A stretch of DNA of 64,000 nucleotides from JAWPMV01 sp039819665 (GTDB lineage Bacteria; Bacteroidota; Bacteroidia; J057): positions 62,001-126,000 of the forward strand of contig JBCBRM010000020.1 of the NCBI GenBank assembly GCA_039819665.1, given 5' to 3'. Of this stretch, positions 1-9,438 are shown piece by piece; the stretch's first letter is position 1; each line of letters opens with the position of its first letter. The notes under the pieces were generated by a model, which had not been told where the DNA came from, searched no databases, and saw only the letters and a list, made by a program, of their open reading frames with translations. The translations under genes and the position numbers were made by a program.

Positions 1-634
1 CGATTACTGGCCATAGGAATTCATTCCACGAACCTTGAAAGGTATAGATAGCAACCGCTGCCAAAGCCGGTTTGGAAATCGGCAAAAAGATCTTCCAGAA
101 CATTTTGAAATAGGAACAGCCATCGATAAGGGCAGCCTCGTCCAAATCTTTGGGAATGGTTTCAAAAAACTGCTTCATCAAAAAGATATTGGTTATGCCG
201 ACCAAACCGGGTAGAATGATACCCGCATAAGAATTGATCAGGCCAAATTCATTTAGCACAATGAACTTGGGTACCAACAAAATAATACCCGGAATCATAA
301 GGCTGGAGAGCAGTAAATTGAAAATGAAATTTTTTCCTTTAAAACTCAGTCTCGCAAAAGCAAAGCCCGCCAAGGCTGAGAAGAATATATTGGTTACCGT
401 CTGGATCAGGGTGATAAAGACACTGTTGAATAACCAGGTACTAAAGGGTAATTCTTCCCAAACCGCTATATAATTATCTACCGTAGCATTGCTGGGGAAA
501 AACTCGATGGGCCACTCAAAAACATCTTTATCTGCATTGAATGAGATGGAAATCGAGAATAGGAAGGGTCCCAGATAGAGGGCCGTAAAAGCCAGCAGGA
601 CCGAATAAAAAGCTATAATCTTTAATTTATCCAT
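1..634 (-). CDS. carbohydrate ABC transporter permease, MalG type (partial)
   Basis: Inner-membrane permease of a sugar ABC importer, the partner of the permease encoded just upstream. The ATG is at 634 and the reading frame runs off the left edge of the window, so about 211 N-terminal residues are visible. The N-terminus has one transmembrane segment followed by a periplasmic stretch and several hydrophobic helices. The cytoplasmic EAA-type loop that docks to the ATPase is visible near residue 180 (DEAALIDGCSYFKMFWKIFL). It starts 3 bases after the stop of the other permease, so the two are co-transcribed. The order binding protein, MalF-like, MalG-like is the usual one for this family. No ATPase gene is seen; it may lie left of the window or be shared. 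The substrate cannot be told from the sequence. Confidence 0.88.
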   Translation of the reverse strand, partial: MDKLKIIAFYSVLLAFTALYLGPFLFSISISFNADKDVFEWPIEFFPSNATVDNYIAVWEELPFSTWLFNSVFITLIQTVTNIFFSALAGFAFARLSFKGKNFIFNLLLSSLMIPGIILLVPKFIVLNEFGLINSYAGIILPGLVGITNIFLMKQFFETIPKDLDEAALIDGCSYFKMFWKIFLPISKPALAAVAIYTFQGSWNEFLWPVI

Positions 635-637
635 GGC

Positions 638-1525
638 TTAATAGGCTTCTGAGGGGAAATACTTTTTCTGCAAATAAGTAGAGGCGAAAATGATACAGGC
701 AAGTACCACCGCCGAAGCAGCTCCAAATCCAAACTTGAAATACTTGAAGGAATTCTGGTAGACAAAGAAGGACATGGTGGTCGATGCATTGTCCGGTCCA
801 CCACTACTCATGATGAAGATCTGGTCAAACACTTGAAAGCAGCCAATCAAACTCATAACCATCACAAAAAAGGTAATCGGGCGTACCATAGGAACCGTAA
901 TGTTCCAGAACTGCTGCCAGGAATTAGCTCCGTCAATTTTTGCTGCTTCATAGAGGCTTTGCGGTATGCTTTGCAGACCTGCCAGGAAGGAGACCATGAA
1001 GAAGCCGGAAGTCGTCCAGATGTTAAGCATCATGATGGAGGGCAATACGGTATTGGGATTGGTCAGCCAGTCAATCTGGGCATCAATGCCGATTCCTGCG
1101 AGTAAATAGTTGAGCAAACCGGGCTTGGAGTAAATCCATACGAAAATGATGGAGGTTACTACCGAAGAGGTAATGGCTGGAATGTAAAAGGCGATTCGAA
1201 AGAAAGTCCTCCCCTTGATTTTCTGGTTCATGATGAAGGCCAGAAAAAGCGCTGCAAAGGTTTGAGTAGGTACAACTCCTATTGTATAGATGATGGTGTT
1301 CTTGATGGAAATGATAAATACCTCATCCTTGAAGAGTTCGGAATAATTGGCCAAGCCGACGAAAGGCTTATCGGGGATGAGGAGATTCCAGTCATAGAAA
1401 CTCACCACAAAGGCAAAGACTATGGGAAAGAATACAAAGATCCCGAGGAGTAAGAGGGGAGCAAAGAGGAAGATCATTGCCCAGACCTGCTGTTCCTGTT
1501 TAACGGAGGAAAAACGAAGTTTCAT
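638..1525 (-). CDS. carbohydrate ABC transporter permease, MalF/UgpA type
   Basis: Inner-membrane permease with six predicted transmembrane helices in 295 residues, the usual size for this family. The EAA loop is present near residue 200 (EAAKIDGANSWQQFWNITVP). The frame is open upstream to 1624, but that extension overlaps the end of the solute-binding protein gene. The ATG at 1525, 4 bases after that gene's stop, gives the expected short cytoplasmic N-terminus (MKLRFSSVKQEQQ) before the first helix. It forms an operon with the binding protein upstream and the second permease downstream. The substrate is unknown; the family takes up sugars, oligosaccharides and glycerol phosphates. Confidence 0.9.
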   Translation of the reverse strand: MKLRFSSVKQEQQVWAMIFLFAPLLLLGIFVFFPIVFAFVVSFYDWNLLIPDKPFVGLANYSELFKDEVFIISIKNTIIYTIGVVPTQTFAALFLAFIMNQKIKGRTFFRIAFYIPAITSSVVTSIIFVWIYSKPGLLNYLLAGIGIDAQIDWLTNPNTVLPSIMMLNIWTTSGFFMVSFLAGLQSIPQSLYEAAKIDGANSWQQFWNITVPMVRPITFFVMVMSLIGCFQVFDQIFIMSSGGPDNASTTMSFFVYQNSFKYFKFGFGAASAVVLACIIFASTYLQKKYFPSEAY

Positions 1526-1529
1526 GAGC

Positions 1530-2774
1530 TTATTTGAGTTTGTATTTGGATATTTTTTCCTCCAGTTTCTGAAGGGATTCTTTGACGGGAGCATCTCGGT
1601 AGAAGAAAGCTTGCATGGTAGCACTCATTTCGTCTGACCATCTTTCCATGAATTTAATCTGGTATAAATGGGCAAATTCCACACTTTCCATAAAGGTTCC
1701 GTAGATGGGGTGCTCGTAAAATTTATTCTCTTCGGCTACACTTTTACGGGTGGGTAAAGCAATACCTGATTGGGTCCATTCGGCCATACCTTCCTTTCCT
1801 GCCATATAAGAGAGCAGTTTCCAGGCATCATCGGGATAAGGAGCCTCTTTGGCAATCACAAAAGCAGTAGAAAAGGCGAGGGTAGCAGCCTGCTTTCCTT
1901 TCGGCAAAACAGCTACTTTATACTTCATCTCCGGATAATTCTCTTTGAAATAAGGAATCGCCCAGGCTCCACTTATGGCCATAGCAGCTTGTTGCCTTCC
2001 CATTACGTCTCCATTCCATCCCGCACCTACATCTGTGGGAATAGTAGCGACTCCATCTTTATAAAGTTTAAGGTAAAACTCGGTGGCTTCAATAAATGCT
2101 GGTTTTGTAAGCCCAAGATTCCCCGCTTCATCATGAAACTGCCCGCCATTCTGAAAGACGAAAGGCATAAGCATTTCATGGACCGGCTCAATGACCAGAC
2201 CATATTGATCGACCTTTCCATCTCCATCGGTGTCTTTCGTCAACTGTTTGGAATACGTATATAGTTCCTCCCAGTCCGCAGGCGGCTCTTCCAGTCCCGC
2301 TTCCTCAAACATTTCGCTATTGTAGAAAAGCACATATACATTGAAGTCTTTGGCAATTCCATAACACTTTCCATCCTTGAAAAAGGCATTTCGGAAAACC
2401 GGAAAGAAGTCCTCATTATCAAAAGAGGCATCCGAAGCAATGTAGTCATCAAGTTCCTTCAGCACATTGAAGGAAAGATAGGAGGGAGAGGTATATCCCT
2501 TCAACCAAAATAAATCAGGGGCAGTCCCGGTACCCAGCATCAATTGAATTTTTTCGGAATAATTTCCGGGAATCGGTTGATACAAATAGGGTGTTTCGGG
2601 ATGTTTAGTATCGAAACCTTTCAGAATCGATCGGATCACTTTCTCTTCAGTTGGGCTGGATTGCCAACTGGTAAATCTCATTTCTTCTGCCTTCTTTTTG
2701 CAGGAAGTATTGAGAAGTAGTAGGAGGGAGAGTAGTAGAAAAACATGACTCCCATGGAAAAACCTGGATTTCAT
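1530..2774 (-). CDS. ABC transporter sugar-binding lipoprotein
   Basis: Extracytoplasmic solute-binding protein (family 1, MalE/UgpB fold) of 414 residues that delivers substrate to the two permeases downstream. The N-terminus is a lipoprotein signal, a leucine-rich stretch ending in LNTSC with the acylated cysteine at residue 25, followed by KKK. The body carries family landmarks such as PDLFWLKG near residue 85 and the ADWEELYTYSKQLT stretch near 160, followed by an EF-hand-like DTDGDGKVD segment that is common in these proteins. It is the first gene of the leftward operon, and a divergent AraC-family regulator starts 114 bases away. ABC sugar uptake with a binding protein is less usual in Bacteroidota than SusCD systems. 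The ligand is not predictable. Confidence 0.9.
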   Translation of the reverse strand: MKSRFFHGSHVFLLLSLLLLLNTSCKKKAEEMRFTSWQSSPTEEKVIRSILKGFDTKHPETPYLYQPIPGNYSEKIQLMLGTGTAPDLFWLKGYTSPSYLSFNVLKELDDYIASDASFDNEDFFPVFRNAFFKDGKCYGIAKDFNVYVLFYNSEMFEEAGLEEPPADWEELYTYSKQLTKDTDGDGKVDQYGLVIEPVHEMLMPFVFQNGGQFHDEAGNLGLTKPAFIEATEFYLKLYKDGVATIPTDVGAGWNGDVMGRQQAAMAISGAWAIPYFKENYPEMKYKVAVLPKGKQAATLAFSTAFVIAKEAPYPDDAWKLLSYMAGKEGMAEWTQSGIALPTRKSVAEENKFYEHPIYGTFMESVEFAHLYQIKFMERWSDEMSATMQAFFYRDAPVKESLQKLEEKISKYKLK

Positions 2775-2888
2775 ATGATAAAAGTATCCAATTCAATGGA
2801 GGTCTTTACTCGTGATTTTTGCAAAAACTAATGTAATTTTTGCTCATTTTTAGTTATTGAATTAACTTCTCGTACATTATCGAGCAAT
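2775..2888. promoter_or_regulatory. divergent promoter region between sugar ABC operon and AraC regulator
   Basis: A 114-base AT-rich gap between two divergent starts must hold both promoters and probably the operator of the AraC-type protein. Near-repeats of the form ATTTTTGCA/C occur at about 2815-2852 (gatttttgcaaaaac and aatttttgctcattttt). They are possible regulator or promoter half-sites. No clear consensus promoter was identified. Confidence 0.4.
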
Positions 2889-3770
2889 TTGAACGCTAAT
2901 TATCAAAAACTACCTCTGGATCTGAGCAAAAATCTCTTCATGGATTTTTGGGTAAAGAGCGATTTTTTCGGTTTTCACTGGCATTATCATCCTGAAATAG
3001 AGATCTGCTATGTAAAACAGGGATTTGGTCAGCGGATTGTAGGGGAAAGTCTAGAAAGGTTTTCTGCGGGCGATTTGGTTTTGCTCGGTTCAAATTTACC
3101 CCATTCCTGGATCAGCGACCAGGTTTTCAATGATTCTCCGAATCAAATGGAAGTCTATGTGGTTCATCTGGATATCGGAAAGATGAGTCATTTACTGAAA
3201 TTACATGAATTTGCTGAGCTGGAAAATTTTCTATTTCAAGCGGGTTCAGGTGTTCATTTTGAGGGAGCTGAGGAGGAAGGCATCCTAAAGGCTCTTTCAG
3301 GTTTTGAGCTCAGCCAAGGATTAGAAAAAACCCTTTCCCTACTTTCCCTTTTAGAAAAGATGTTGCGTGCAAATCGGAAACGGCAATTGTGTAAAAGTAC
3401 TTATGTACCAGAGACGGGGAAACAGGTAGAAAATAGAATTCTTAGTGTCTGTCGCTACATCCATGACAATTATAAAGAGAAAATACGTCTGGAAGACTTA
3501 GCTTCCTTGGCCCATATGAATGCTTCAGCTTTTTGTCGATTCTTTAAAAAAGTTATTGGGAAAACGGCTATTGAATACATCAATGAGTTACGGATCAATA
3601 CAGCGTCACATGAGCTGATAGTTTCTGACAAAGCCATTAATCAGATTGCACTGGACAATGGTTTCCTCAGCCTTTCCCAATTCAATAAACTTTTCAAAAC
3701 CTATAATCAAAAGACTCCTTCCCAATACAGAAAAAGTTTCCTTAAACCTCAGTCCGGAATATGGAAATAA
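2889..3770 (+). CDS. AraC family transcriptional regulator
   Basis: One-component regulator of 293 residues. The N-terminal half is a cupin-like sensor domain (residues 15-150) with the HWHYHPEIEI motif typical of sugar-responsive AraC proteins. The C-terminal 100 residues (about 185-285) contain the two helix-turn-helix motifs, the second ending in the family signature around ALDNGFLSLSQFNKLFK and TPSQYRK. The start used is TTG at 2889, because the next ATG (2943) would remove the conserved KLPLD segment that opens these proteins. It is divergent from the sugar ABC operon, so it most likely controls that operon in response to the imported sugar. That role is inferred from position only. Confidence 0.88.
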   Translation: MNANYQKLPLDLSKNLFMDFWVKSDFFGFHWHYHPEIEICYVKQGFGQRIVGESLERFSAGDLVLLGSNLPHSWISDQVFNDSPNQMEVYVVHLDIGKMSHLLKLHEFAELENFLFQAGSGVHFEGAEEEGILKALSGFELSQGLEKTLSLLSLLEKMLRANRKRQLCKSTYVPETGKQVENRILSVCRYIHDNYKEKIRLEDLASLAHMNASAFCRFFKKVIGKTAIEYINELRINTASHELIVSDKAINQIALDNGFLSLSQFNKLFKTYNQKTPSQYRKSFLKPQSGIWK

Positions 3771-3848
3771 TTGGATTTTTGGAGAATAGGAGGCTTTGGT
3801 TTCTAATAAGTCTTAAGGTGTAGACTTGGATAAATTAAGTTTAAGCTT

Positions 3849-3898
3849 CAAGCGCAAATTCAAAGGAGATTGATAGTTAAGCTTGAAATTTGCACTTG
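3849..3898. repeat. imperfect inverted repeat in intergenic space
   Basis: CAAGCGCAAATTCAA (3849-3863) pairs with TTGAAATTTGCACTTG (3883-3898) with one bulge and one mismatch around a 19-base loop. It follows the AraC gene by 78 bases and could be its 3' end structure, but no run of T follows, so terminator function is unproven. The rest of 3771-3997 shows nothing else apart from the terminator at 3952. Confidence 0.4.
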
Positions 3899-3951
3899 TA
3901 TGTTAATTCGCCCTGGCACAGCTCCTGCAAATAATTTCCCCTTAAATAAAA

Positions 3952-3979
3952 AAACCGGTATCCCGAAGAATACCGGTTT
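3952..3979 (-). terminator. intrinsic terminator of the cohesin-like gene
   Basis: A perfect 10-bp stem (AAACCGGTAT with ATACCGGTTT) around an 8-base loop. Read on the minus strand it is followed by a T run and lies 18 bases after the stop of the gene at 3998. Confidence 0.85.
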
Positions 3980-3997
3980 CAATTTCAAACATAAGTA

Positions 3998-5053
3998 CTA
4001 AATCTCTTTGAGGATCTTGTAAACCTCTCTATGTCTTGGACCGGTGATGGAAAGATAGTATACACCTTCCGCCCAGTCTGTAACGTCAATGTTAAACTCA
4101 CCTTCTACTTCAGAGCTAGTCGTATCATACATCTTCTGTCCCAAGGCATTTACGATTTCGATGCTCAATGATTGCCTTACTAAACTTGAAAAGCGAATAG
4201 AAAGTTCATTATTGAAAGGATTAGGATAACCAATAACAGATAGAGGATTATCACTGGAAATTCCTAGCTCGACTGTTGGACTATATTCAAAAGTTCCGTC
4301 ATAATCTACCTGACGAAGCCGATAGAATAGCTTATTGAATCCCAAACTTCCTACCCCTCGATCTACATAAGAATAGGTACTGACGGATTGAGTATTTCCT
4401 TTACCCGGAGTAGATCCAATAAGTTCGAAAGTTTGCCCATCCACAGATCTTTCAATTTCAAAATTTTTGTTGTTGATCTCAGAAGCAGTTGCCCAATCAA
4501 GGAGAGCATCTGCGCCCTCTTGTTCTGCAGTAAAGTCTAACCATTCAACAGGGAAAACTGCCCCACTCCAGTTGTTCATCGTACCCGGATTCAGAAGACT
4601 TGATTCATTATCGAGGAAAACGATACTTGCAAATCTCCCGGAAGTAATCCAGGTAAGTTCCATTACCGCACCCAGATCGACAGCAGTAAAGCATATAGTC
4701 GCAACTTTTGTATTTGTTGTCCCTATAGGCAGTGAATTTGCGGCGCTATTCAGGACTACATTGAATGCAGCTACTCCATCAGAAGGAGTGGTAAGGGTAG
4801 GAGTGGAATAGCCTCCTGCACCTGTGAGTTCTTCCGTACTGATGGTGGGACTGGAAAGATTGGTTTTGTCAAATGTAAAATAAAGGTTACTAGTTCCCAA
4901 TCCATCTGCCTGATCAAAGGACATAAAAATATCCACACAGAACTGGCCTCCTGCGGTCGTACCGTTAAGGAAGCTGAGGTTGTAAACCGTTTGACCAAAA
5001 AGACTACTTGAAGCTAGGAGAAATCCGAATATAAGGGGTAGAATTCGATTCAT
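3998..5053 (-). CDS. T9SS type A secreted protein with cohesin-like domain
   Basis: Exported protein of 351 residues. The ATG at 5053 begins a clean signal peptide (MNRILPLIFGFLLASSSLFGQ); a TTG 15 bases upstream is less likely. Residues about 23-160 resemble the cohesin/CBM2 beta-sandwich fold: an FCVDIFMSF strand, then the pattern of a strand carrying LYFTFDKTNLSSP, and later a strand with KVATICFTAVD. Residues 165-272 look like a fibronectin-III-type linker (VEWLDFTAEQEGADALLDWATASEINNKNFEIERS is the typical Bacteroidota form, shown here split: VEWLDF, LLDWATASE, FEIERS). The last 75 residues are a type A T9SS sorting domain (YPNPFNNELSI to the lysine-rich end). It has its own terminator and sits directly downstream of a dehydrogenase carrying a dockerin-like tail, so it could be a surface anchor for that tail. 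The cohesin assignment is from pattern only. Confidence 0.8.
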   Translation of the reverse strand: MNRILPLIFGFLLASSSLFGQTVYNLSFLNGTTAGGQFCVDIFMSFDQADGLGTSNLYFTFDKTNLSSPTISTEELTGAGGYSTPTLTTPSDGVAAFNVVLNSAANSLPIGTTNTKVATICFTAVDLGAVMELTWITSGRFASIVFLDNESSLLNPGTMNNWSGAVFPVEWLDFTAEQEGADALLDWATASEINNKNFEIERSVDGQTFELIGSTPGKGNTQSVSTYSYVDRGVGSLGFNKLFYRLRQVDYDGTFEYSPTVELGISSDNPLSVIGYPNPFNNELSIRFSSLVRQSLSIEIVNALGQKMYDTTSSEVEGEFNIDVTDWAEGVYYLSITGPRHREVYKILKEI

Positions 5054-5397
5054 TATCTTTTTTTTCAAATACCGGGAGGTATCTTACAAGTACCGATTAC
5101 GTATTATGATTTAAAGGATACCCCGGGTTATCAATTATCCCATATTAACTCTGTAAAACTACTGGGATTTCTTCATTTTTTGGAAAAATCTAACACGAAA
5201 GGGCGATATAGATGGATAAACGGTTCTCATTTATACAAAGAGACTTTTCAAAATTTCGAACTAGAATTTTTTCGGAAGAATTTGCCTGTTTCCGAAAGGA
5301 TATTTAGGCCGAAAGGAAGAGGAGAATTCAAGTATAATAAAAACAAAAATCGCCATCCTGAATTCAGAATGGCGATTTTTGTTCCTATAAATAATCT
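5054..5397. other. intergenic region with leader and terminator
   Basis: Spacer of 344 bases between two minus-strand genes. It holds the terminator of the upstream gene at 5345-5381 and presumably the promoter of the cohesin-like gene. A segment at 5089-5127 (AGTACCGATTACGTATTATGATTTAAAGG...) loosely resembles the 43-base element found upstream of the two dehydrogenases. No convincing small gene was seen. Confidence 0.45.
5345..5381 (-). terminator. intrinsic terminator of the PQQ dehydrogenase/cytochrome gene
   Basis: CAAAAATCGCCAT pairs with ATGGCGATTTTTG, and the interior holds a further palindrome (CTGAATTCAG). The stem is A/T-flanked and nearly symmetric, and lies 17 bases after the stop of the gene at 5398. 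Confidence 0.85.
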
Positions 5398-8300
5398 TTA
5401 GGGAAGCTGAGCAACTCTCGAGTTGTTATTCCTCCAAAAGATGTTGATATCAATGGCATTGACCGTACCGCTGAGATTGAAATCAGAGGTGGTAGTACCA
5501 TAGGTATAAGTGCCTCCATTCTCTGGAATCCAGTAGAGATTCCTATCAATCGCATTGATGCCTCCGCTGCCGTCTGAGTCTCCACTCCACATCACTCTTA
5601 CCCCGCTTACCGTATTCATTGCATCTCCACCGCTAGTGAATACTGGAGTAGTGGGATTTGAGAAATCGATAGTAGGAGCACTGCTCAGATTAATGGCAGT
5701 AGATGTCATAACTCCGAGGTGGTTGTAGTGCTTGATGACGATGAAATAACTTCCACTGGGAACGCCATCAAATACGATCTCACTATTGAGATCTTTATCT
5801 ACAATGTCTCCATCTTTCTGCAGCAATACTGCTTTTTCCGCAACGATGCTCGTATTATCATTTTCGTCTCTCAACTCTATCTTCAACCAATCTACAATTG
5901 CATCATCATTGGTAGCATCGAAAGCGTTGGCTGCAGCATCAGTATTTAATCCATAGGGGTCGGTAGTTCCTAATAGGCTGCCAGATCTCAGATCATCACT
6001 CATGGTTCCAGCTCCGGAATTATAAGGACCTTCTAGGAAAATTTTCAGGCTCAATTTGGGAGCTGCCATAGACATAATCCAGTCTCCGATCAATTGAACT
6101 CCTTCTTCATGTCTGACATTCTTGGCGAGAGGAGGCATGGCAGTACCGGTATTTACCTGCTTGAGGCGCTGGTACAGTACAGACTTTGCAGTATCTCCCT
6201 CAACAATAACTTTCGCTCCACTTATCCCTAAATCTTCAATAACATCTCCATTGATAATATTTGCATTTGCCAGATCCTCTGACAATAAAGCATTCCAATT
6301 TGCACGGGTACCTCCATTAGGTCTGTGGCAACTGCTACAGTTAACATCCAGATATCCTCTTGCACGATCTTCCAGGGAAGCCGAGCCATCATCTATAGCA
6401 GCCGCAGTCAGGTAACCTGGGATATCTCCTGGATTCAAGGTCTGATCAAACATTCCGATGTGGTTGTATGTCTCAACCTGATTTCCTGTCTGTCCACTTG
6501 TCGGATAGAATTGGTCCTTATTGAGGAATCTGGTTTTGGGTCCTAGCACGCGGCTCGATGCTTCTGTATGACAAACGAAACACTCCGAACGACTGGGGTA
6601 GTACCAGGTTTGGTTGCGGGTACCGCCACCAGATTCGTTGATGGTGATATTATCCTGGAAAGAGGTTTCTAAGAGATCAGCATCACTTCCATCAGGTCTC
6701 CAGCGATAACTCAACATATAGTATCCATTTTCTCCATGGATGCTAAAGCGAGTTTCCAGTTTTCGGATCGCCAATGGATTGGTTTCATCGGTAGGTAATT
6801 CGAAATGTTTGATGAAAACTGTCCCTTCAGGGAAATCCCATTCTCCTTCTTCAGACCAAACTACATCTTCAGCCGCTGTGTTGTGCGTACCATCATTGGG
6901 CACCGCCAACCATCTGTATTTATCTGAACCGTCCGACCAAAGAGCGGTTGTCATGTCATAAGGAATAATTCCGCTGGCAGGTGTAAGGTTACTCAGGTCT
7001 GTAAAGGCACCTGTTGCGGATAGGGTTGCTGGAATTGTAACATTAGGTGTAATTCCATCTGTTGAGCCTACCGGAATAAATTCCCATAGCTGGTTAAAAT
7101 GCCCGCTGGTTTCACGGTCACCTATTTGAATATTTGCACCATCTGCAGAGGAACTACCTGCCACTTCTATATCCAATCCACTGGCAACCCCTACTAAGCG
7201 GAAGAAAGTAGTTTCCTCATGCTCAACGATCCATTTCTGGTTATCACCTGCTCCATATTGCCATTGATGAATATTGGACCCATCTGTTGTCCCATAACCT
7301 TGTACATCTGCTACTTTTCCGCTATTGATATTCTCTACTTTAAATTCTCCGCCTCCCAGATGGGTTACATTCCATTGTTGACTAGTTGCTCCCGTAGCAG
7401 TTTGTTGCTCAGTATTTACTCCATTTCCTGTTCCCCCTCCTGCAGCTCCTAAGACCTTATTACTATTCCTGTTCCTGATATAGTAATCTCCATCCGGTAT
7501 GATACCGGATCCGCTGATTCCAGGAACGAGCTTACGAGGGCTATTCGTTCCAACATAAATCTCACCATCCTGATCCTCGCCAAATCCATAGAAAGTTCCA
7601 GGGGCATTAGCAATCTCTGTTTTATTAGTGAAAGGAGGAGTGCCACTGATATCCATTGCCCAAATTTTGCGGCTATTTCCATCAGCAAAGATGTAGAAGC
7701 CAGAATATTCAGGGAAGGCAGTACCTCTATAAATGAATCCCCCACAAATCCAGGTATTTCCTCCTGTATGATCGTAAATATGGATAGGATCTGTTTCCGT
7801 ACCTATCAGAGGATTGGGTTTAGTCATCAGGTCCGTACGATCGGTAGCACCCTCTCTATACGGCCAGCCGAAGTTTGCTCCACTGGCTACAACATTTACT
7901 TCCTCAAGGATATATCCGCTGTTTGAACCTACATTACCGATATAGATGTTTCCGGTCGCGGCATCCAGCGACATTCTATGAGGATTACGGCAGCCCAGGG
8001 TATAATACTCTTCAAAAACTCCGCTTTGCCCAACAAAAGGGTTATCATTGGGGATGTAGTAATTCTGGCTGGTACCTTGTCCGGCATCTGCCAAGGTTCT
8101 AACGATTGGATGGCTTACGGAACCTCCCTGCATGTCTACATCAATTCTAAATACTCCTCCCGCAAATCTGTCAGTGATGTTTTGAGATTGTGTCATGTAT
8201 CCTAAATCACCGATAGCGAGGTATAGGAATCCATCATTTCCAAAAAGTAAACCACCTCCTCTGTGAAGCGTAGGTCCTAATACCTGCTCAATGAGGATTA

Positions 8301-8814
8301 ATTCTGTACTTTCATCTGCTACGTTCGTTCCATCTGTTCTTGTAAAACGTGAAAGACGAATGTATTCATCGCCCCCATATTCGGTAACATAATAAACATA
8401 GAAGTAATTTCGGTTAGGATTGCCAGACTTATTGAAATCTGGGTGAAAAGCCATGCCTAAGACTCCTGAGTCTTGACCTGTCCAAACCCTTCCAGAAATA
8501 TTCATGAAAGTGGTTTGGTCGGACCCATTCCCATCCTTACTCAACCAGTAAAACACACCATTTCTGGTGATAAAGTGCATACGTGTACTGGATGGCTCGG
8601 CAGTAATGGCTAGCAGATTACTCATTGAAGCACTGGTAAAGGGCTCCTCGAGTTCTACGCTTGAAGTGAGTTTAGTTGGAAAGGCTCCGTTGAGGTATTG
8701 GCCTATAGCTTCAGGATTGTTTAAGCCAGGCGCGAACATCATCGGAGTGAACGCGGAAAGCAAGACTAGAACTCCTAAAAGGGAATATCTTAACAGCGTA
8801 CTGGTTCTTTGCAT
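5398..8814 (-). CDS. secreted PQQ-type sugar dehydrogenase, ricin-type lectin, diheme cytochrome c and dockerin-like tail
   Basis: A 1138-residue exported fusion. It has a signal/anchor at residues 8-30, then a glucose/sorbosone dehydrogenase beta-propeller at about 50-430 (LHRGGGLLFGNDGFLYLAIGD, YTLGCRNPHRMS). A ricin-type beta-trefoil follows at about 438-580 (QQW, QKW, QLW repeats). At about 595-915 there is a diheme cytochrome region like TIGR03806 (SO2930 family), with haem motifs CFVCH near 745 and CSSCH near 826 and a likely axial methionine in TAMPPLAK. Residues 922-1070 are a region shared with the paralogue at 9498 (DPYG, VDWLKIELRD, LLQKDGDIVD, KHYNHLGVMT). The last 62 residues hold two dockerin-like calcium loops (GDSDGSGGINAIDRN and SDFNLSGTVNAIDIN). 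No ordinary T9SS tail is present. It probably oxidises sugars at the cell surface and passes electrons to haem. The sugar and the acceptor are unknown. Confidence 0.88.
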   Translation of the reverse strand: MQRTSTLLRYSLLGVLVLLSAFTPMMFAPGLNNPEAIGQYLNGAFPTKLTSSVELEEPFTSASMSNLLAITAEPSSTRMHFITRNGVFYWLSKDGNGSDQTTFMNISGRVWTGQDSGVLGMAFHPDFNKSGNPNRNYFYVYYVTEYGGDEYIRLSRFTRTDGTNVADESTELILIEQVLGPTLHRGGGLLFGNDGFLYLAIGDLGYMTQSQNITDRFAGGVFRIDVDMQGGSVSHPIVRTLADAGQGTSQNYYIPNDNPFVGQSGVFEEYYTLGCRNPHRMSLDAATGNIYIGNVGSNSGYILEEVNVVASGANFGWPYREGATDRTDLMTKPNPLIGTETDPIHIYDHTGGNTWICGGFIYRGTAFPEYSGFYIFADGNSRKIWAMDISGTPPFTNKTEIANAPGTFYGFGEDQDGEIYVGTNSPRKLVPGISGSGIIPDGDYYIRNRNSNKVLGAAGGGTGNGVNTEQQTATGATSQQWNVTHLGGGEFKVENINSGKVADVQGYGTTDGSNIHQWQYGAGDNQKWIVEHEETTFFRLVGVASGLDIEVAGSSSADGANIQIGDRETSGHFNQLWEFIPVGSTDGITPNVTIPATLSATGAFTDLSNLTPASGIIPYDMTTALWSDGSDKYRWLAVPNDGTHNTAAEDVVWSEEGEWDFPEGTVFIKHFELPTDETNPLAIRKLETRFSIHGENGYYMLSYRWRPDGSDADLLETSFQDNITINESGGGTRNQTWYYPSRSECFVCHTEASSRVLGPKTRFLNKDQFYPTSGQTGNQVETYNHIGMFDQTLNPGDIPGYLTAAAIDDGSASLEDRARGYLDVNCSSCHRPNGGTRANWNALLSEDLANANIINGDVIEDLGISGAKVIVEGDTAKSVLYQRLKQVNTGTAMPPLAKNVRHEEGVQLIGDWIMSMAAPKLSLKIFLEGPYNSGAGTMSDDLRSGSLLGTTDPYGLNTDAAANAFDATNDDAIVDWLKIELRDENDNTSIVAEKAVLLQKDGDIVDKDLNSEIVFDGVPSGSYFIVIKHYNHLGVMTSTAINLSSAPTIDFSNPTTPVFTSGGDAMNTVSGVRVMWSGDSDGSGGINAIDRNLYWIPENGGTYTYGTTTSDFNLSGTVNAIDINIFWRNNNSRVAQLP

Positions 8815-9344
8815 CGATTCTTATCTTACAGAAATTTTTTCTGTTTAGTCATGTTGTCGAGTGGGAGAAATATCCTATCAAAAATAATTCCTAAAAGTGG
8901 AACAAAAATGTAATTATACCCTAATGGTCAACTTGGGTGTGTTAATTGACATTTTTGTCTTTAAAATGAAAAAATTAACGGCCGGGACGACTAAATTAAT
9001 AGTCTCCTAGCCGAAGTGTGGTATGTAGATGATGAAATTTTTAGGGGATCTGTTCTGAAAGGGACCAGATGATAGCCCGATAAAAAATCAGATCTTTTGC
9101 ATTTATTTATTTCCGTGTCTAGTGAAGTCTTTTAATGAACTGGCCTTTTATATCGATACCCTTATTGAGGCAGTTCGTGAAGTTTTCCTTTTAATTATAT
9201 ATTACTTAATACATTTCTCTCATTCATTCGTGCTGCTCTTAATGTTTAATTTCTTAGAAAAGGACAGGGCAAAATTCTGCCCAATAGTCTTATTATTTAA
9301 CTAATACCCAAAGTATAGTAGTAGGTATGTTTGAAATTAATATA

Positions 9345-9387
9345 AGTACGAAAATTTGTAATTCTTCGATTTTGGGACTAATGGGGA
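9345..9387 (-). promoter_or_regulatory. 43-base element shared upstream of both PQQ dehydrogenase genes (copy 1)
   Basis: Aligns without gaps to 14398-14440. Identical blocks are AGTACGAAA, GTAATTCTT and TAATGGGGA at the same spacing. This copy lies about 530 bases before the start at 8814. It may be a shared operator or promoter element; the function is inferred. Confidence 0.45.
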
Positions 9388-9438
9388 TTTTTTAGGGGTG
9401 AATAGGTGAGTAAGCTAAATTTTAGGTAAAAAAACAAT

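Noticed and set aside
1526..1624. Upstream extension of the MalF-like permease
   Set aside because: It overlaps the end of the binding-protein gene and has no helix or conserved residues. The ATG at 1525 fits the operon spacing.
9122..9304. 60-codon hydrophobic frame in the gap between the two dehydrogenases
   Set aside because: It begins with GTG, has no promoter, and its composition looks like translated AT-rich spacer.
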